From: DASYGT01 sp035999365
GTDB lineage: Bacteria; Actinomycetota; Actinomycetes; Mycobacteriales; Jatrophihabitantaceae
NCBI GenBank assembly: GCA_035999365.1
Contig: DASYGT010000025.1
Location: 1 to 53,331 of the forward strand
Direction of reading: 5' to 3'
Length of the DNA stretch: 53,331 bases
Shown: in pieces, positions 38,544 through 49,051 of the stretch
Position numbering within the stretch: position 1 is the stretch's first letter
Layout: every line of letters starts with the position of its first letter
The notes under the pieces: model-generated
Databases searched by the model: none
Told to the model about the DNA's origin: nothing
Seen by the model: only the letters and a program-made list of their open reading frames with translations
Program-made: the position numbers and the translations under genes

Positions 38544-41093
38544 AAGGCGCTTCGACGGCTGACAGTGCGGGCTGCGTTTCCTCCGGAGATCAGCAAATTA
38601 GGCGAAATTGTCGATAATCTCCGGTGGTCCTGGCACCCCGATTCGATCGATCTGCTCGAATCGGTCGACCCCGATCTGTGGCAGGCCTGCAACCACGACC
38701 CCGCCCGCATGCTCGGCGAGGTGAGCGCCGAGCGGCTGGCTCTGCTCGCTCGTGACCGCAAGTTCGTGCGCGCTCTCGACGACATCTACGACGACCTCAC
38801 CGATTACGTCAGTGAGCCCCGCTGGTACCAGCAGCGGCAGCGGGAGGAGCCCGAGCTCCCGACTGCGATTGCCTACTTCTCACCCGAATTCGGCATCACT
38901 GAGGTGTTGCCGCAGTACTCCGGCGGCCTCGGCATCCTGGCCGGCGACCATCTCAAGGCGGCCAGCGACCTGGGTGTGCCGATCATCGGGGTCGGCCTGC
39001 TCTACCGGGCCGGGTATTTCCGCCAGACCCTCTCCCGCGACGGGTGGCAGCTCGAGCACTACCCGTCCCTCGATCCGCAGGGTCTGCCGATCCGGGCGCT
39101 GCACGATTCCGACGGGATGCCGGTGCGCATCACGCTGATGCTGCCCGAGGGGCGCTCTCTGCACGCACAGGTGTGGGTCGCCAAGGTCGGCCGGGTGCCT
39201 CTGCTGCTGCTCGACAGCGACGTCGAGGAGAACGACGTCGCAGCGCGCCAGGTGACCGACCGTCTCTACGGCGGCGGGAAGGAGCACCGCCTCGAGCAGG
39301 AACTGCTACTGGGCGTAGGTGGGGTTCGGGCCATCCGGGCGTTCTGCGCGTCGACAGGGACTGCGGCTCCGCAGGTGTTCCACACGAATGAGGGGCACGC
39401 CGGATTCCTCGGCGTCGAGCGCATCCGCGAACTGGTCGAGGGGGAACACCTCAGTTTCGACGAAGCGCTGCAGGCCGTCCGCGCGGGCACCGTGTTCACC
39501 ACTCACACCCCTGTGCCGGCCGGTATCGACAGGTTCCCGCGTGACCTCGTCGCAAGCCATCTGGCCGGAATGCCTGGCGTGCCGCTGGAACGGATTCTCG
39601 AGCTGGGCGCCGAGGCGGATCCCACGATCTTCAACATGGCGCACATGGGGCTGCGCATCGGACAGCGCGCCAATGGTGTGTCGCAGTTGCACGGGGCGGT
39701 CAGTCGCAGCATGTTCGCCGACTTGTGGCCCGGCTTCGACACCTCGGACGTACCGATCACCTCGGTCACGAACGGTGTGCATGCCCCCACCTGGATGGCA
39801 CGCGAGATCATGCAGATCGCCGAGCGCGAGGTCGGCCCGGGTGTGCTGGCCGCCGGCGGTGGCTGGGAGGCGATCGATCGTGTCGGCGACGCGGAGCTAT
39901 GGCGGGTGCGGCGCGAGCTGCGTGAGCACCTCGTCGCGGAGATCCGGCGCCGGGTCAAGACGTCGGGGCGCCAGCGCGGCATGGGTGAGGCCGAGCTCGG
40001 CTGGACTGCGTCGATCTTCGACCCGGATGTGCTGACGATCGGTTTCGCTCGGCGCGTGCCGTCGTACAAGCGCCTCACGTTGATGTTGCGTGAGCCTGAC
40101 CGGCTGCGTGCGCTCTTGCTCGACCCCGAGCGCCCCGTGCAGATCGTGATCGCCGGCAAGAGCCACCCCGCCGACGATGGCGGCAAGCAGCTCATCGCGC
40201 AGATGGTGCAGTTCGCCGACGACCCATCGGTCCGTCATCGGATCGCATTCCTGCCCGACTACGACATCGGGATGGCGCGCTTCCTGTACACGGGCGTGGA
40301 CGTGTGGCTCAACAATCCGCTGCGCCCCCTCGAAGCCTGCGGGACGTCGGGGATGAAGGCCGCACTCAACGGGGCGCTGAACCTCTCGGTGCTCGACGGT
40401 TGGTGGGACGAGTGGTTCGACGGCGAGAACGGCTGGGCGATTCCGTCAGCCGACGGCGTGACCGATCCCGACAGGCGCGACGACCTCGAGGCACAGGCCC
40501 TCTATGAGCTCATCGGATCGCACGTGGCACCGCGGTTCTACGACCGAGACGGCAACGGCGTGCCGACGCGGTGGGTGCAGATGGTGCGGCACACCCTCAA
40601 GTCGCTAGGTCCCAAGGTGCTTGCCACGCGCATGGTGAGTGAGTACGTCCGCGAGCTGTACGCACCCGCGGCGGTGTCGGCGGCGCGGCTGATGAGCGAC
40701 GGATACCGCGACGCTCGCGCCCTTTCCGAGTGGCGGCGTACGGTGCTCGCCGCGTGGCCGGGTGTGAAGGTCCTCCATGTCGATTCGCAGCTCGACGGCG
40801 AGCACTCGCAGTTGGGCGGTGTGCTCACGCTGCGTGCCGAAGTCGCCCTGAACGGCCTCAATCCTGCCGACGTCGATGTGGAGGCGGTGTACGGCGCAGT
40901 CGATCAGGACGATTCGCTGAAGAACATCGACACCGTGTCGCTGAAGGCGATCGACCACGTCGACGGATTGATCCGGTACGAAGGCGACGTTCCGCTGCAC
41001 CGCACCGGCGCGTTCGGCTACACCGTGCGCATCCTGCCGCGCAATGACCTACTCGCAACGCCGGCCGAGCTCGGTGTCGTCTCGACCGCGTAG
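38541..41093 (+). CDS. glgP: Glycogen phosphorylase, GT35 (alpha-glucan phosphorylase)
   Basis: 850 residues from GTG 38541 (VKALRRLTVRAAFP matches the start of mycobacterial GlgP). SPEFGITEVLPQYSGGLGILAGDHLK, HTNEGHAGF and VPSYKR are characteristic. The PLP Lys lies in NNPLRPLEACGTSGMKAALNG. This is the short branch of GT35 found in Actinobacteria. It releases glucose-1-phosphate from chain ends. Divergent from the glgE operon. The next gene overlaps its 3' end. Equivalent of Rv1328. Confidence 0.95.
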   Translation: MKALRRLTVRAAFPPEISKLGEIVDNLRWSWHPDSIDLLESVDPDLWQACNHDPARMLGEVSAERLALLARDRKFVRALDDIYDDLTDYVSEPRWYQQRQREEPELPTAIAYFSPEFGITEVLPQYSGGLGILAGDHLKAASDLGVPIIGVGLLYRAGYFRQTLSRDGWQLEHYPSLDPQGLPIRALHDSDGMPVRITLMLPEGRSLHAQVWVAKVGRVPLLLLDSDVEENDVAARQVTDRLYGGGKEHRLEQELLLGVGGVRAIRAFCASTGTAAPQVFHTNEGHAGFLGVERIRELVEGEHLSFDEALQAVRAGTVFTTHTPVPAGIDRFPRDLVASHLAGMPGVPLERILELGAEADPTIFNMAHMGLRIGQRANGVSQLHGAVSRSMFADLWPGFDTSDVPITSVTNGVHAPTWMAREIMQIAEREVGPGVLAAGGGWEAIDRVGDAELWRVRRELREHLVAEIRRRVKTSGRQRGMGEAELGWTASIFDPDVLTIGFARRVPSYKRLTLMLREPDRLRALLLDPERPVQIVIAGKSHPADDGGKQLIAQMVQFADDPSVRHRIAFLPDYDIGMARFLYTGVDVWLNNPLRPLEACGTSGMKAALNGALNLSVLDGWWDEWFDGENGWAIPSADGVTDPDRRDDLEAQALYELIGSHVAPRFYDRDGNGVPTRWVQMVRHTLKSLGPKVLATRMVSEYVRELYAPAAVSAARLMSDGYRDARALSEWRRTVLAAWPGVKVLHVDSQLDGEHSQLGGVLTLRAEVALNGLNPADVDVEAVYGAVDQDDSLKNIDTVSLKAIDHVDGLIRYEGDVPLHRTGAFGYTVRILPRNDLLATPAELGVVSTA

Positions 41094-41559
41094 GGCACTG
41101 CGCACCGGGGCGATTCTGCGTGCTGCCGCTCTGGCCGCCGCGGTGAGCGGTGCGCCGTCGACGACGTGGGAACTCGTCCGGGGCGGCGACCCGCTCGCGG
41201 CGACGCGTGCCGCCGGCCGGGTGCTGTTGCCCCGTGCCTCGTCGACCGGCCGACTCGTCGTCTCTGCGGCACTCGTGCACGGCGCTCTGTCGCTCGCCTG
41301 GTCTGCGGCCATCGGCGGGGTGATGCCGCGCGGCCTGAGCGGGCGTGATGCGCTCGCCTTCGGCGCCGGGGCCGGCCTGAGCATCGCGGCGATCGACCTC
41401 GGTGCCGCGGCGGTCCTCCGCGGCTCTCACCTGGCCGCCATCCACGCGTTGCCCGCGGTGCCGCAGGTGGCTGATCATCTGCTGTTCGGGATGTGTGTCG
41501 CCGCCGTCCTCGCCGACGACGACCTCAGACGAGTTCGATCGCCTCGGCTATCGAGTTGA
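41074..41559 (+). CDS. Small hydrophobic membrane protein, unknown function
   Basis: About 161 residues from GTG 41074 (an ATG at 41044 would overlap glgP further). It is Ala-rich, with likely membrane segments near LRAAALAAAVSGAPSTTW, LVVSAALVHGALSLAWSAAIGGVM, LAFGAGAGLSIAAIDLGAAAVL and ADHLLFGMCVAAVLA. Basic residues flank them. No family is recognised. It overlaps glgP by 20 nt at its start and the convergent HAD gene by 35 nt at its end. Confidence 0.6.
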   Translation: MSSRPRRALRTGAILRAAALAAAVSGAPSTTWELVRGGDPLAATRAAGRVLLPRASSTGRLVVSAALVHGALSLAWSAAIGGVMPRGLSGRDALAFGAGAGLSIAAIDLGAAAVLRGSHLAAIHALPAVPQVADHLLFGMCVAAVLADDDLRRVRSPRLSS

Positions 41560-42298
41560 GCACCCGCCCGGGCCGGTACGGGTAGCGCTCGATGTCGGCC
41601 GGCTTGGTCGATCCGCTCAGCACGAGAATCGTGTCGAGGCCGGCTTCGATGCCGGCAACGATGTCGGTGTCCATCCGGTCGCCGACCATCACCGTGTTCT
41701 CCGAGTGCGCCTCGATCCGGTTGAGGGCGCTGCGGAACATCATCGGGTTGGGTTTCCCGACGAAGTACGGGTGCCGCCCTGTCGCCTTCGTGATCAGCGC
41801 CGCGACCGACCCGGTGGCCGGCAGTGGCCCTTCCGCCGAGGGACCCGTCGCGTCGGGGTTCGTGGCGATGAAGCGTGCGCCTTGCCCGATCAGCCGGATC
41901 GCCTTGGTGATCGCCTCGAACGAGTAGGTGCGCGTTTCACCGAGAATGACGAAGTCGGGATCTCGATCGGTGAGCGTGTATCCCACCCCGTGCATCGCGG
42001 TGGTGAGCCCGGCTTCGCCGATCACGTATGCGGAACCGTTGGGTAGCTGGTCCGACAGGAAGGTCGCGGTAGCGAGCGCCGAGGTCCAGATCGACTTCTC
42101 GGGCACGACGAGTCCTGAGCGTGCCAGGCGGGCGGTCAGGTCCCGCGGGGTGAAGATCGAGTTGTTGGTCAGCACCAGAAAACGCCGCTCGCATTCGACC
42201 AGGCGCTGCAAGAACTCTGCTGACCCAGGCAGCGCGTGCTCCTCGCGGACCAGGACGCCGTCCATGTCGGTCAACCAGCACTCGGCACGCTGCCGCAT
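41525..42298 (-). CDS. HAD-IIA family (NagD-like) sugar phosphatase
   Basis: 257 residues. HAD motifs in order: LTDMDGVL (nucleophile and acid Asp), LTNNS, the C2 cap domain, GKPNPMMF (Lys) and VGDRMDTDI. NagD-like enzymes dephosphorylate sugar phosphates or nucleotides. Placement between glgP and glgX suggests a sugar phosphate substrate, but this is inference. Its start lies 13-16 nt from hairpin repeat copy B, which follows the glgX stop on the same strand. Confidence 0.9.
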   Translation of the reverse strand: MRQRAECWLTDMDGVLVREEHALPGSAEFLQRLVECERRFLVLTNNSIFTPRDLTARLARSGLVVPEKSIWTSALATATFLSDQLPNGSAYVIGEAGLTTAMHGVGYTLTDRDPDFVILGETRTYSFEAITKAIRLIGQGARFIATNPDATGPSAEGPLPATGSVAALITKATGRHPYFVGKPNPMMFRSALNRIEAHSENTVMVGDRMDTDIVAGIEAGLDTILVLSGSTKPADIERYPYRPGRVLNSIAEAIELV

Positions 42299-42310
42299 CC
42301 GCCCGTCCTT

Positions 42311-42363
42311 CCGCGATCGTGCAACTGTTGGCGTCCTGACGAGGCCAAGACTTGCACAATCGG
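42311..42363 (-). repeat. 53-nt hairpin repeat, copy B, after glgX stop
   Basis: Arms CGATCGTGCAAC (42314-42325) and CTTGCACAATCG (42351-42362) pair with two mismatches; one is a G-U wobble in minus-strand RNA. The inner stem is TTGGC/GCCAA (42328-42332, 42344-42348), a compensatory change relative to TCGGC/GCCGA in copy A. It begins 2-3 nt after the glgX TAA, the same position as copy A after glgB. Confidence 0.85.
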
Positions 42364-42365
42364 TG

Positions 42366-44495
<2,130 letters not shown>

Positions 44496-44498
<3 letters not shown>

Positions 44499-44510
44499 GG
44501 CGGGACTGTA
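44496..44510 (-). promoter_or_regulatory. Leaderless promoter -10 box of glgX
   Basis: On the minus strand TACAGT (44505-44510) precedes the ATG at 44498 by 6 nt. No Shine-Dalgarno is present. The remaining 163 bp of the divergent region to 44674 show only a GGGAG site before the protease start. Confidence 0.55.
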
Positions 44511-44673
44511 GCCACAGTGATCGACCCGGCACCGTGCGGCCCGGTCGTGGCGGCGCGTGAGGCAATGGCCGGAATTCACAGGATGCCCACGGACATCTCT
44601 CAGAAAGATGCGAAGTTCGCCCGGTCTCATGGATCCCGACGCGCACAACGCCGTCGACCGCAGGGAGTCCCTC

Positions 44674-45852
44674 ATGCAGCCGTCGTTCAGCCCGTACCCG
44701 CACGTACCGTTCGACCCCGCGCCGCAGGCGACGGTGCGACGGCACCGGCGTTACACGGTCGCGGGAACGGCGCTCGTAGCCGGCGTGGCGGTCGCCGGGA
44801 TCGCCTACGGCGTCCACGGCGGTACGACGACGAGCGGCATCGGCTCGAGTGTGGCGCTGCCGTCGGCCGGCCGGCCCGGCGCCGGCGGATCGGGCGCCGG
44901 CGGATCGGGCGCCGGCGGATCCGGTGCGACGACGACGAGCATCGGTTCGGCTACCGCAGTGCAGTCCGTCGGCGTTGTCGACATCAACACGATCCTCGGC
45001 TACGAAGGGGCGCGGGCTGCGGGCACCGGCATCGTGCTCACCCCAACCGGAGAGATCCTCACCAACAACCACGTCATCAACGGCGCCACCAAGATCTCGG
45101 TGACGGTGGTCTCGACGGGTCGCACCTACTCCGCCGCGGTCGTCGGCACGGATCCCACAGAGGACGTTGCGGTGATCCAGCTCAGCGGTGCATCGGGATT
45201 GCAGACCGCGAGGGTCGGTGACTCGGCAGCCGTCCAGCCCGGCGATCCGGTCACCGGGGTCGGCAACGCGGGCGGTGCCGGCGGCACCCCCAGCGCAGCG
45301 ACCGGTCAGGTCATCGCGGTGAATCAGTCGCTGACCGCATCGGACACCTCAGGGGCGAATCCGGAACGGCTCACCGCGATGATCGAGATCAATGCGCCGA
45401 TCGAGGCAGGCGATTCCGGCGGGCCGCTCTACAACTCGAGCGGCACGATCGTCGGCATCGACACGGCGGCCCAGACGAACGGCCGCACGACGACGGTGGC
45501 CTACGCCATCCCGATCGCCAAGGCGCTGGGCATCGCGTCGCAGATCGAGGCGGGTCAGGAGTCGAGCACGATCCACATCGGCTTGCGCGGTTTCCTCGGC
45601 GTCTCCGTGGCCAACACCGCCTCGGGTGCCCTCATCGAGGGCGTGGTACCGGGCGGCCCGGCAGCCAAGGCCGGTGTCGCCGCGGGCGACGTCATCACCT
45701 CGGCCAACGGCACCGCCGTCACGTCCGGCACCAGCCTGAAGTCCGCGCTGAGCAGTCACACTGCGGGTGATCGCATCGCGATCCGCTGGGCCGATCGGAG
45801 CGGCGGGACGCATTCGGCAACTGTGACTCTCATCGCCGGGCCTGCCGACTGA
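44674..45852 (+). CDS. Membrane-anchored trypsin-like serine protease with PDZ domain (HtrA/PepD type)
   Basis: 392 residues from ATG 44674. A short cytosolic N-terminus is followed by one membrane helix (YTVAGTALVAGVAVAGIAYGV, about 30-50) and a Gly/Ser linker. The protease domain has His133 (TNNHVI), Asp164 (TEDVAVI) and Ser248 (AGDSGGPL). A PDZ domain ends the protein (LGVSVANTASGALIEGVVPGGPAAKAGVAAGDVI). HtrA proteases degrade or refold damaged proteins outside the membrane. Divergent from glgX. Confidence 0.93.
   Translation: MQPSFSPYPHVPFDPAPQATVRRHRRYTVAGTALVAGVAVAGIAYGVHGGTTTSGIGSSVALPSAGRPGAGGSGAGGSGAGGSGATTTSIGSATAVQSVGVVDINTILGYEGARAAGTGIVLTPTGEILTNNHVINGATKISVTVVSTGRTYSAAVVGTDPTEDVAVIQLSGASGLQTARVGDSAAVQPGDPVTGVGNAGGAGGTPSAATGQVIAVNQSLTASDTSGANPERLTAMIEINAPIEAGDSGGPLYNSSGTIVGIDTAAQTNGRTTTVAYAIPIAKALGIASQIEAGQESSTIHIGLRGFLGVSVANTASGALIEGVVPGGPAAKAGVAAGDVITSANGTAVTSGTSLKSALSSHTAGDRIAIRWADRSGGTHSATVTLIAGPAD
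44878..44922 (+). repeat. 15-bp tandem repeat coding for Gly/Ala/Ser linker
   Basis: Three copies of GGCGCCGGCGGATCG (the last ends in C) at 44878-44892, 44893-44907 and 44908-44922, encoding GAGGS units between the membrane helix and the protease domain. Confidence 0.9.
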
Positions 45853-45859
45853 CCGAAGC

Positions 45860-45885
45860 GACCTACCGCACCGACCTACCGCACC
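45860..45885. repeat. 13-bp perfect tandem repeat
   Basis: GACCTACCGCACC occurs twice head to tail (45860-45872, 45873-45885) between the protease and ABC genes. The second copy runs into the terminator-like hairpin. Confidence 0.85.
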
Positions 45886-45908
45886 GGCGGCGCGCGGTGC
45901 GCTTTGAT
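45880..45908 (+). terminator. Possible terminator after the protease gene
   Basis: CGCACCG (45880-45886) and CGGTGCG (45895-45901) form a 7-bp stem with an 8-nt loop, followed by CTTTGATT. The short U-rich stretch is weak, so confidence is modest. Confidence 0.4.
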
Positions 45909-45914
45909 TAGCGC

Positions 45915-46712
45915 GTGGCAGAGGTGAATCCCGACGCGGTGATCCAGTTCATCGACGTCACTGTGCGCCGCGGCTCCAAGCTCCTGCTCGATCGGGTCAG
46001 CTGGACGGTCGAGGAGGACGAGCGCTGGGTGGTACTCGGCGCGAACGGCGCGGGGAAGACGACCCTGCTGCAGATCGCCGCCGCAGTGCTGCACCCCACG
46101 TCCGGAGAGGCATACGTGTTCGGCGAGCGCCTCGGCGGCGTGGACGTATTCGAGCTGCGCCCGCGCATCGGGCTGGCGAGCTCGTCGATCGCGCAGCGCA
46201 TTCCCAACGGCGAACGGGTCGTGGATGTCGTCGTCAGTGCGGGCTACGCGGTGATCGGCCGCTGGCGCGAGGCGTACGGACGGCTGGACGTGCGCCGCGC
46301 CGGGTCGCTGCTCGACCGGGTGGGCGTGGGTGCGCTCGCCGAGCGCACGTACGGGACGCTCAGCCAGGGCGAACGGCAGCGCGTGCAGATTGCGCGAGCG
46401 CTCATGACCGACCCCGAGCTGCTGCTGCTCGACGAGCCTGCGGCCGGTATGGACCTGGGCGGCCGGGAAGACCTGCTCCGGCGGTTGACCCGGTTTGCCG
46501 CCGACCCGGAGGCGCCGGCCTCGGTGCTGGTCACGCACCACGTCGAGGAGATCCCACCCGGTATGTCACATGTGCTGCTGCTGAAGGACGGTCGGGTCGT
46601 CGCCGCGGGCCTGATCGAGGACGTGCTGAGCGACTATTACCTCTCGGAGACGTTCGGGTTGCCGCTGCACGTCGAACGCCGTCAGGGGCGCTGGTACGCC
46701 CAGGCGGTGTGA
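45915..46712 (+). CDS. ABC transporter ATP-binding protein
   Basis: 265 residues, GTG start. Walker A GANGAGKTT, signature LSQGERQR, Walker B LLLLDEPAAGMD and the switch His (VTHHVEE) are all present. There is no membrane domain and no permease nearby. The layout resembles Rv3041c and the ModF/YfeB-like stand-alone ATPases found before ech/methyltransferase genes in mycobacteria. The partner and substrate are unknown. Its stop codon lies in the arm of a symmetric hairpin shared with the next convergent gene. Confidence 0.9.
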   Translation: MAEVNPDAVIQFIDVTVRRGSKLLLDRVSWTVEEDERWVVLGANGAGKTTLLQIAAAVLHPTSGEAYVFGERLGGVDVFELRPRIGLASSSIAQRIPNGERVVDVVVSAGYAVIGRWREAYGRLDVRRAGSLLDRVGVGALAERTYGTLSQGERQRVQIARALMTDPELLLLDEPAAGMDLGGREDLLRRLTRFAADPEAPASVLVTHHVEEIPPGMSHVLLLKDGRVVAAGLIEDVLSDYYLSETFGLPLHVERRQGRWYAQAV

Positions 46713-46729
46713 CAGCCGGCGTCACACCG
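46705..46729. terminator. Bidirectional terminator-like hairpin between convergent genes
   Basis: CGGTGTGAC (46705-46713) and GTCACACCG (46721-46729) are a perfect 9-bp inverted repeat with a 7-nt loop. The stop codon of the ABC gene (46710-46712) and of the DUF385 gene (46722-46724) each lie in one arm. There is no U-tract on either side. Confidence 0.6.
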
Positions 46730-47171
46730 GGCTGAGAACGACCACGGGGATGGGACGGTCGGTGAGCTTCTGGTAGCCGTTGTAACGGTTGGAATTGTTC
46801 TTGTTGACGATGCTCCACAGCCGGTCGTAGTCGGCGTCGCCCGGCAGGGCGAAGCGTGCCGTCACCTGCTGGCGGTGCGTGCCGATCTGGATCTCGGCCG
46901 CGGGATCGGCCCGCAGGTTGTGGTACCAACCCGGGGCCTTACGGTCACCACCGTTGGACGCCACGACGAGCAGTGCCGAGCCGTCGCGCGCGTAGGTCAG
47001 GCAGCTGCTGCGCTGCATCCCTGTCTTGGCGCCGACGGTGCGCAGCAGCAGGCAGGGGACAACGAGCAGACGATGCCCGAGCCGGCCTCCGGTGGCCTCG
47101 TAGACGCGCTGATGCGCGCCGAGCAGCTTGATGCCCAGTGCTTTGATCACGGGGATCTCTTCGATCTTCAC
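46722..47171 (-). CDS. DUF385 deazaflavin (F420)-dependent nitroreductase-like protein
   Basis: 149 residues with a GTG start and AGGGAG upstream. The split beta-barrel family pattern is clear: LLLRTVGAKTGMQRSSCLTYARDGSALLVVASNGGDRKAPGWYHNLRADPAAEIQIG. Members such as Ddn bind coenzyme F420 and reduce quinones or nitro compounds. Cofactor F420 is typical of Mycobacteriales and relatives. It overlaps no gene but shares its terminator hairpin with the ABC gene. Confidence 0.88.
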   Translation of the reverse strand: MKIEEIPVIKALGIKLLGAHQRVYEATGGRLGHRLLVVPCLLLRTVGAKTGMQRSSCLTYARDGSALLVVASNGGDRKAPGWYHNLRADPAAEIQIGTHRQQVTARFALPGDADYDRLWSIVNKNNSNRYNGYQKLTDRPIPVVVLSPV

Positions 47172-47295
47172 GCTGGCTCCCTGACGGGTCTGGGCCGGTG
47201 CCCTGCCGAAACCCTATGGCTCGAAGCCTCCGCGATGCGCGCCGGGTTGCAGGCCTTAGGCTCCGAAGCGGTGCGGACATGGCGAAGGGGCAGTG

Positions 47296-48099
47296 ATGGG
47301 TGAACTCGTGCGGGTCGAGGTCGGCGGCGCTTCGGGGGCGGCGGGCCCAGCGCCGGAGGGTGTGGCGACGATCCGCATCGAACGACCGCCGATGAACGCG
47401 CTGAACACCGAGGTGCAGGAGGGGCTGCGCGCGGCAGCGGCTGAGGTCAGCCGAGACGATTCGGTTCGCGCCGTGGTGATCTACGGAGGCGAGAAGGTGT
47501 TCGCCGCGGGAGCCGACGTCAAGGAGTTCGCCGATCAGGATCACGCCCAGATGATGCGCGACGCCGATCGCCTCTCGTCCTCGCTCGCCGCGGTCGCGTC
47601 GATTCCCAAGCCGGTGCTTGCCGCGGTCACGGGTTATGCACTCGGGGGCGGCTGCGAGTTGGCACTCACGGCAGACTTCCGGGTCAGCGCCGACAACGCC
47701 CGATGGGGACAGCCAGAGATCTTGCTCGGCATCATCCCTGGCGCGGGTGGGACACAACGCCTGCCGCGTCTCGTCGGACCGGCAAAGGCGAAGGACCTCA
47801 TCTATACCGGCCGATTCGTAGACGCCGACGAGGCGTTGAGCATCGGATTGGTCGACGCAGTCGTGCCGGCCGCGGACGTGTACGCGACGGCGCTCGCGAT
47901 GGCGGCGAAGTTCGCGAAGGGGCCGGCACTTGCCCTGGCCGCGGCGAAATCCGCGATCAACGGAGGGCTCGACGGCGACCTCGCGAGTGGGCTGCGTCTC
48001 GAGTCACATCTGTTCGCGTCGCTGTTCGCCACCGAAGACCGCACGACCGGCATGGCCTCGTTCATCGAGCACGGTCCCGGCAAGGCCGTCTTCCGTTGA
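47296..48099 (+). CDS. echA17: Enoyl-CoA hydratase
   Basis: 267 residues from ATG 47296 (GTG 47293 is also possible), GAAGGGG ribosome site. Both catalytic glutamates are present 20 residues apart (GGGCELALTADFRV...GQPEILLG), followed by IPGAGGTQRLPRLVG. It is therefore a true crotonase able to hydrate 2-enoyl-CoA, unlike the other two crotonase-fold proteins in this window. Its stop overlaps the TTG start of the methyltransferase gene (TTGA). Syntenic with Rv3039c. Confidence 0.92.
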   Translation: MGELVRVEVGGASGAAGPAPEGVATIRIERPPMNALNTEVQEGLRAAAAEVSRDDSVRAVVIYGGEKVFAAGADVKEFADQDHAQMMRDADRLSSSLAAVASIPKPVLAAVTGYALGGGCELALTADFRVSADNARWGQPEILLGIIPGAGGTQRLPRLVGPAKAKDLIYTGRFVDADEALSIGLVDAVVPAADVYATALAMAAKFAKGPALALAAAKSAINGGLDGDLASGLRLESHLFASLFATEDRTTGMASFIEHGPGKAVFR

Positions 48100-49049
48100 G
48101 TGTTCCGGCTCCTGAGCCGAACCCGCATGCGTCGGCCGAGCAGGTCGCGGCGGCCTGGCACGATCCCAAGCTCGCCAACGTGCTCTATCACGACTGGGAG
48201 GCCGGGACCTATGACGAGAAGTGGTCGATCTCCTTCGATGAGCGGTGCATCGAGTACGCCCGCGATCGCTTCGAGCACGTCGCGGGACCGACCCGAACGC
48301 CCTATGCGACGGCGCTGGAACTTGGTTGCGGCACCGGCTTCTTCACGCTGAATCTCAAGCTCGCCGGCGTCCTGGAGCACGGTCATGTCACTGATCTCAG
48401 TCCGGGCATGGTCGAGGTCGCCAAGCGCAATGCGCGATCACTCGGCTTCGACGTCGAGGGGCGCGTCGCAGACGCCGAGCGGCTGCCCTACGACGACGAC
48501 ACATTCGATCTTGTTGTCGGACATGCCGTGCTTCACCACATCCCGGACGTCGAACAGGCGATGCGTGAGGTTCTGCGCGTGCTCAAGCCGGGTGGACGCT
48601 TCGTCTTCGCGGGAGAACCGACGAGGCACGGTGACGTCATCGCGCGACGACTCTCGCGACTGACCTGGTGGGCGACGACAAACATGACTCGCCTGCCGTG
48701 GCTCAGTGCGTGGCGGCGCCCGCAGGATGAACTTGACGAATCCTCGCGAGCCGCAGCACTCGAGGCGGTCGTCGACCTGCACACGTTCGTGCCCGCGGAG
48801 CTCGAGGCGATCGCCCGTCGGGCCGGCGCGTCGCACGTTCGCGTTACGACGGCCGAGCTGACGGCCTCGTGGCTGGGCTGGCCCGTGCGGACCTTCGAAT
48901 GCGCCGTTCCCAAGCACAAACTCGGCGCGCGCTGGGCCAATTTCGCCTATTCGTCGTGGCAGCGATTGTCGGCAGTGGACCGAAGGTTGGAAGGCGTCGT
49001 GGCGCGGGGACTGTTCTACAACGCCGAAGTCACCGGCGTGAAGCGCTGA
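48096..49049 (+). CDS. Class I SAM-dependent methyltransferase
   Basis: 317 residues. The TTG at 48096 overlaps the echA17 stop codon (TTGA). Motif I ALELGCGTGFFTLNL, GHVTDLSPGMVEVA, acidic VADAERLPYDDDTFDLVVGHAVLHHIPD and post-motif VLKPGGRFVFAGEPTR identify the ubiE-type fold. The C-terminal 120 residues are family-specific. It corresponds in position and size to Rv3038c. The substrate is unknown. Confidence 0.85.
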   Translation: MSVPAPEPNPHASAEQVAAAWHDPKLANVLYHDWEAGTYDEKWSISFDERCIEYARDRFEHVAGPTRTPYATALELGCGTGFFTLNLKLAGVLEHGHVTDLSPGMVEVAKRNARSLGFDVEGRVADAERLPYDDDTFDLVVGHAVLHHIPDVEQAMREVLRVLKPGGRFVFAGEPTRHGDVIARRLSRLTWWATTNMTRLPWLSAWRRPQDELDESSRAAALEAVVDLHTFVPAELEAIARRAGASHVRVTTAELTASWLGWPVRTFECAVPKHKLGARWANFAYSSWQRLSAVDRRLEGVVARGLFYNAEVTGVKR

Positions 49050-49051
49050 GG

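Noticed and set aside
44590..44625. A CTCAG sequence upstream of the PDZ protease, suggestive of MprA control
   Set aside because: Only one half-site is present and no second repeat at a proper distance; no MprAB genes are nearby.
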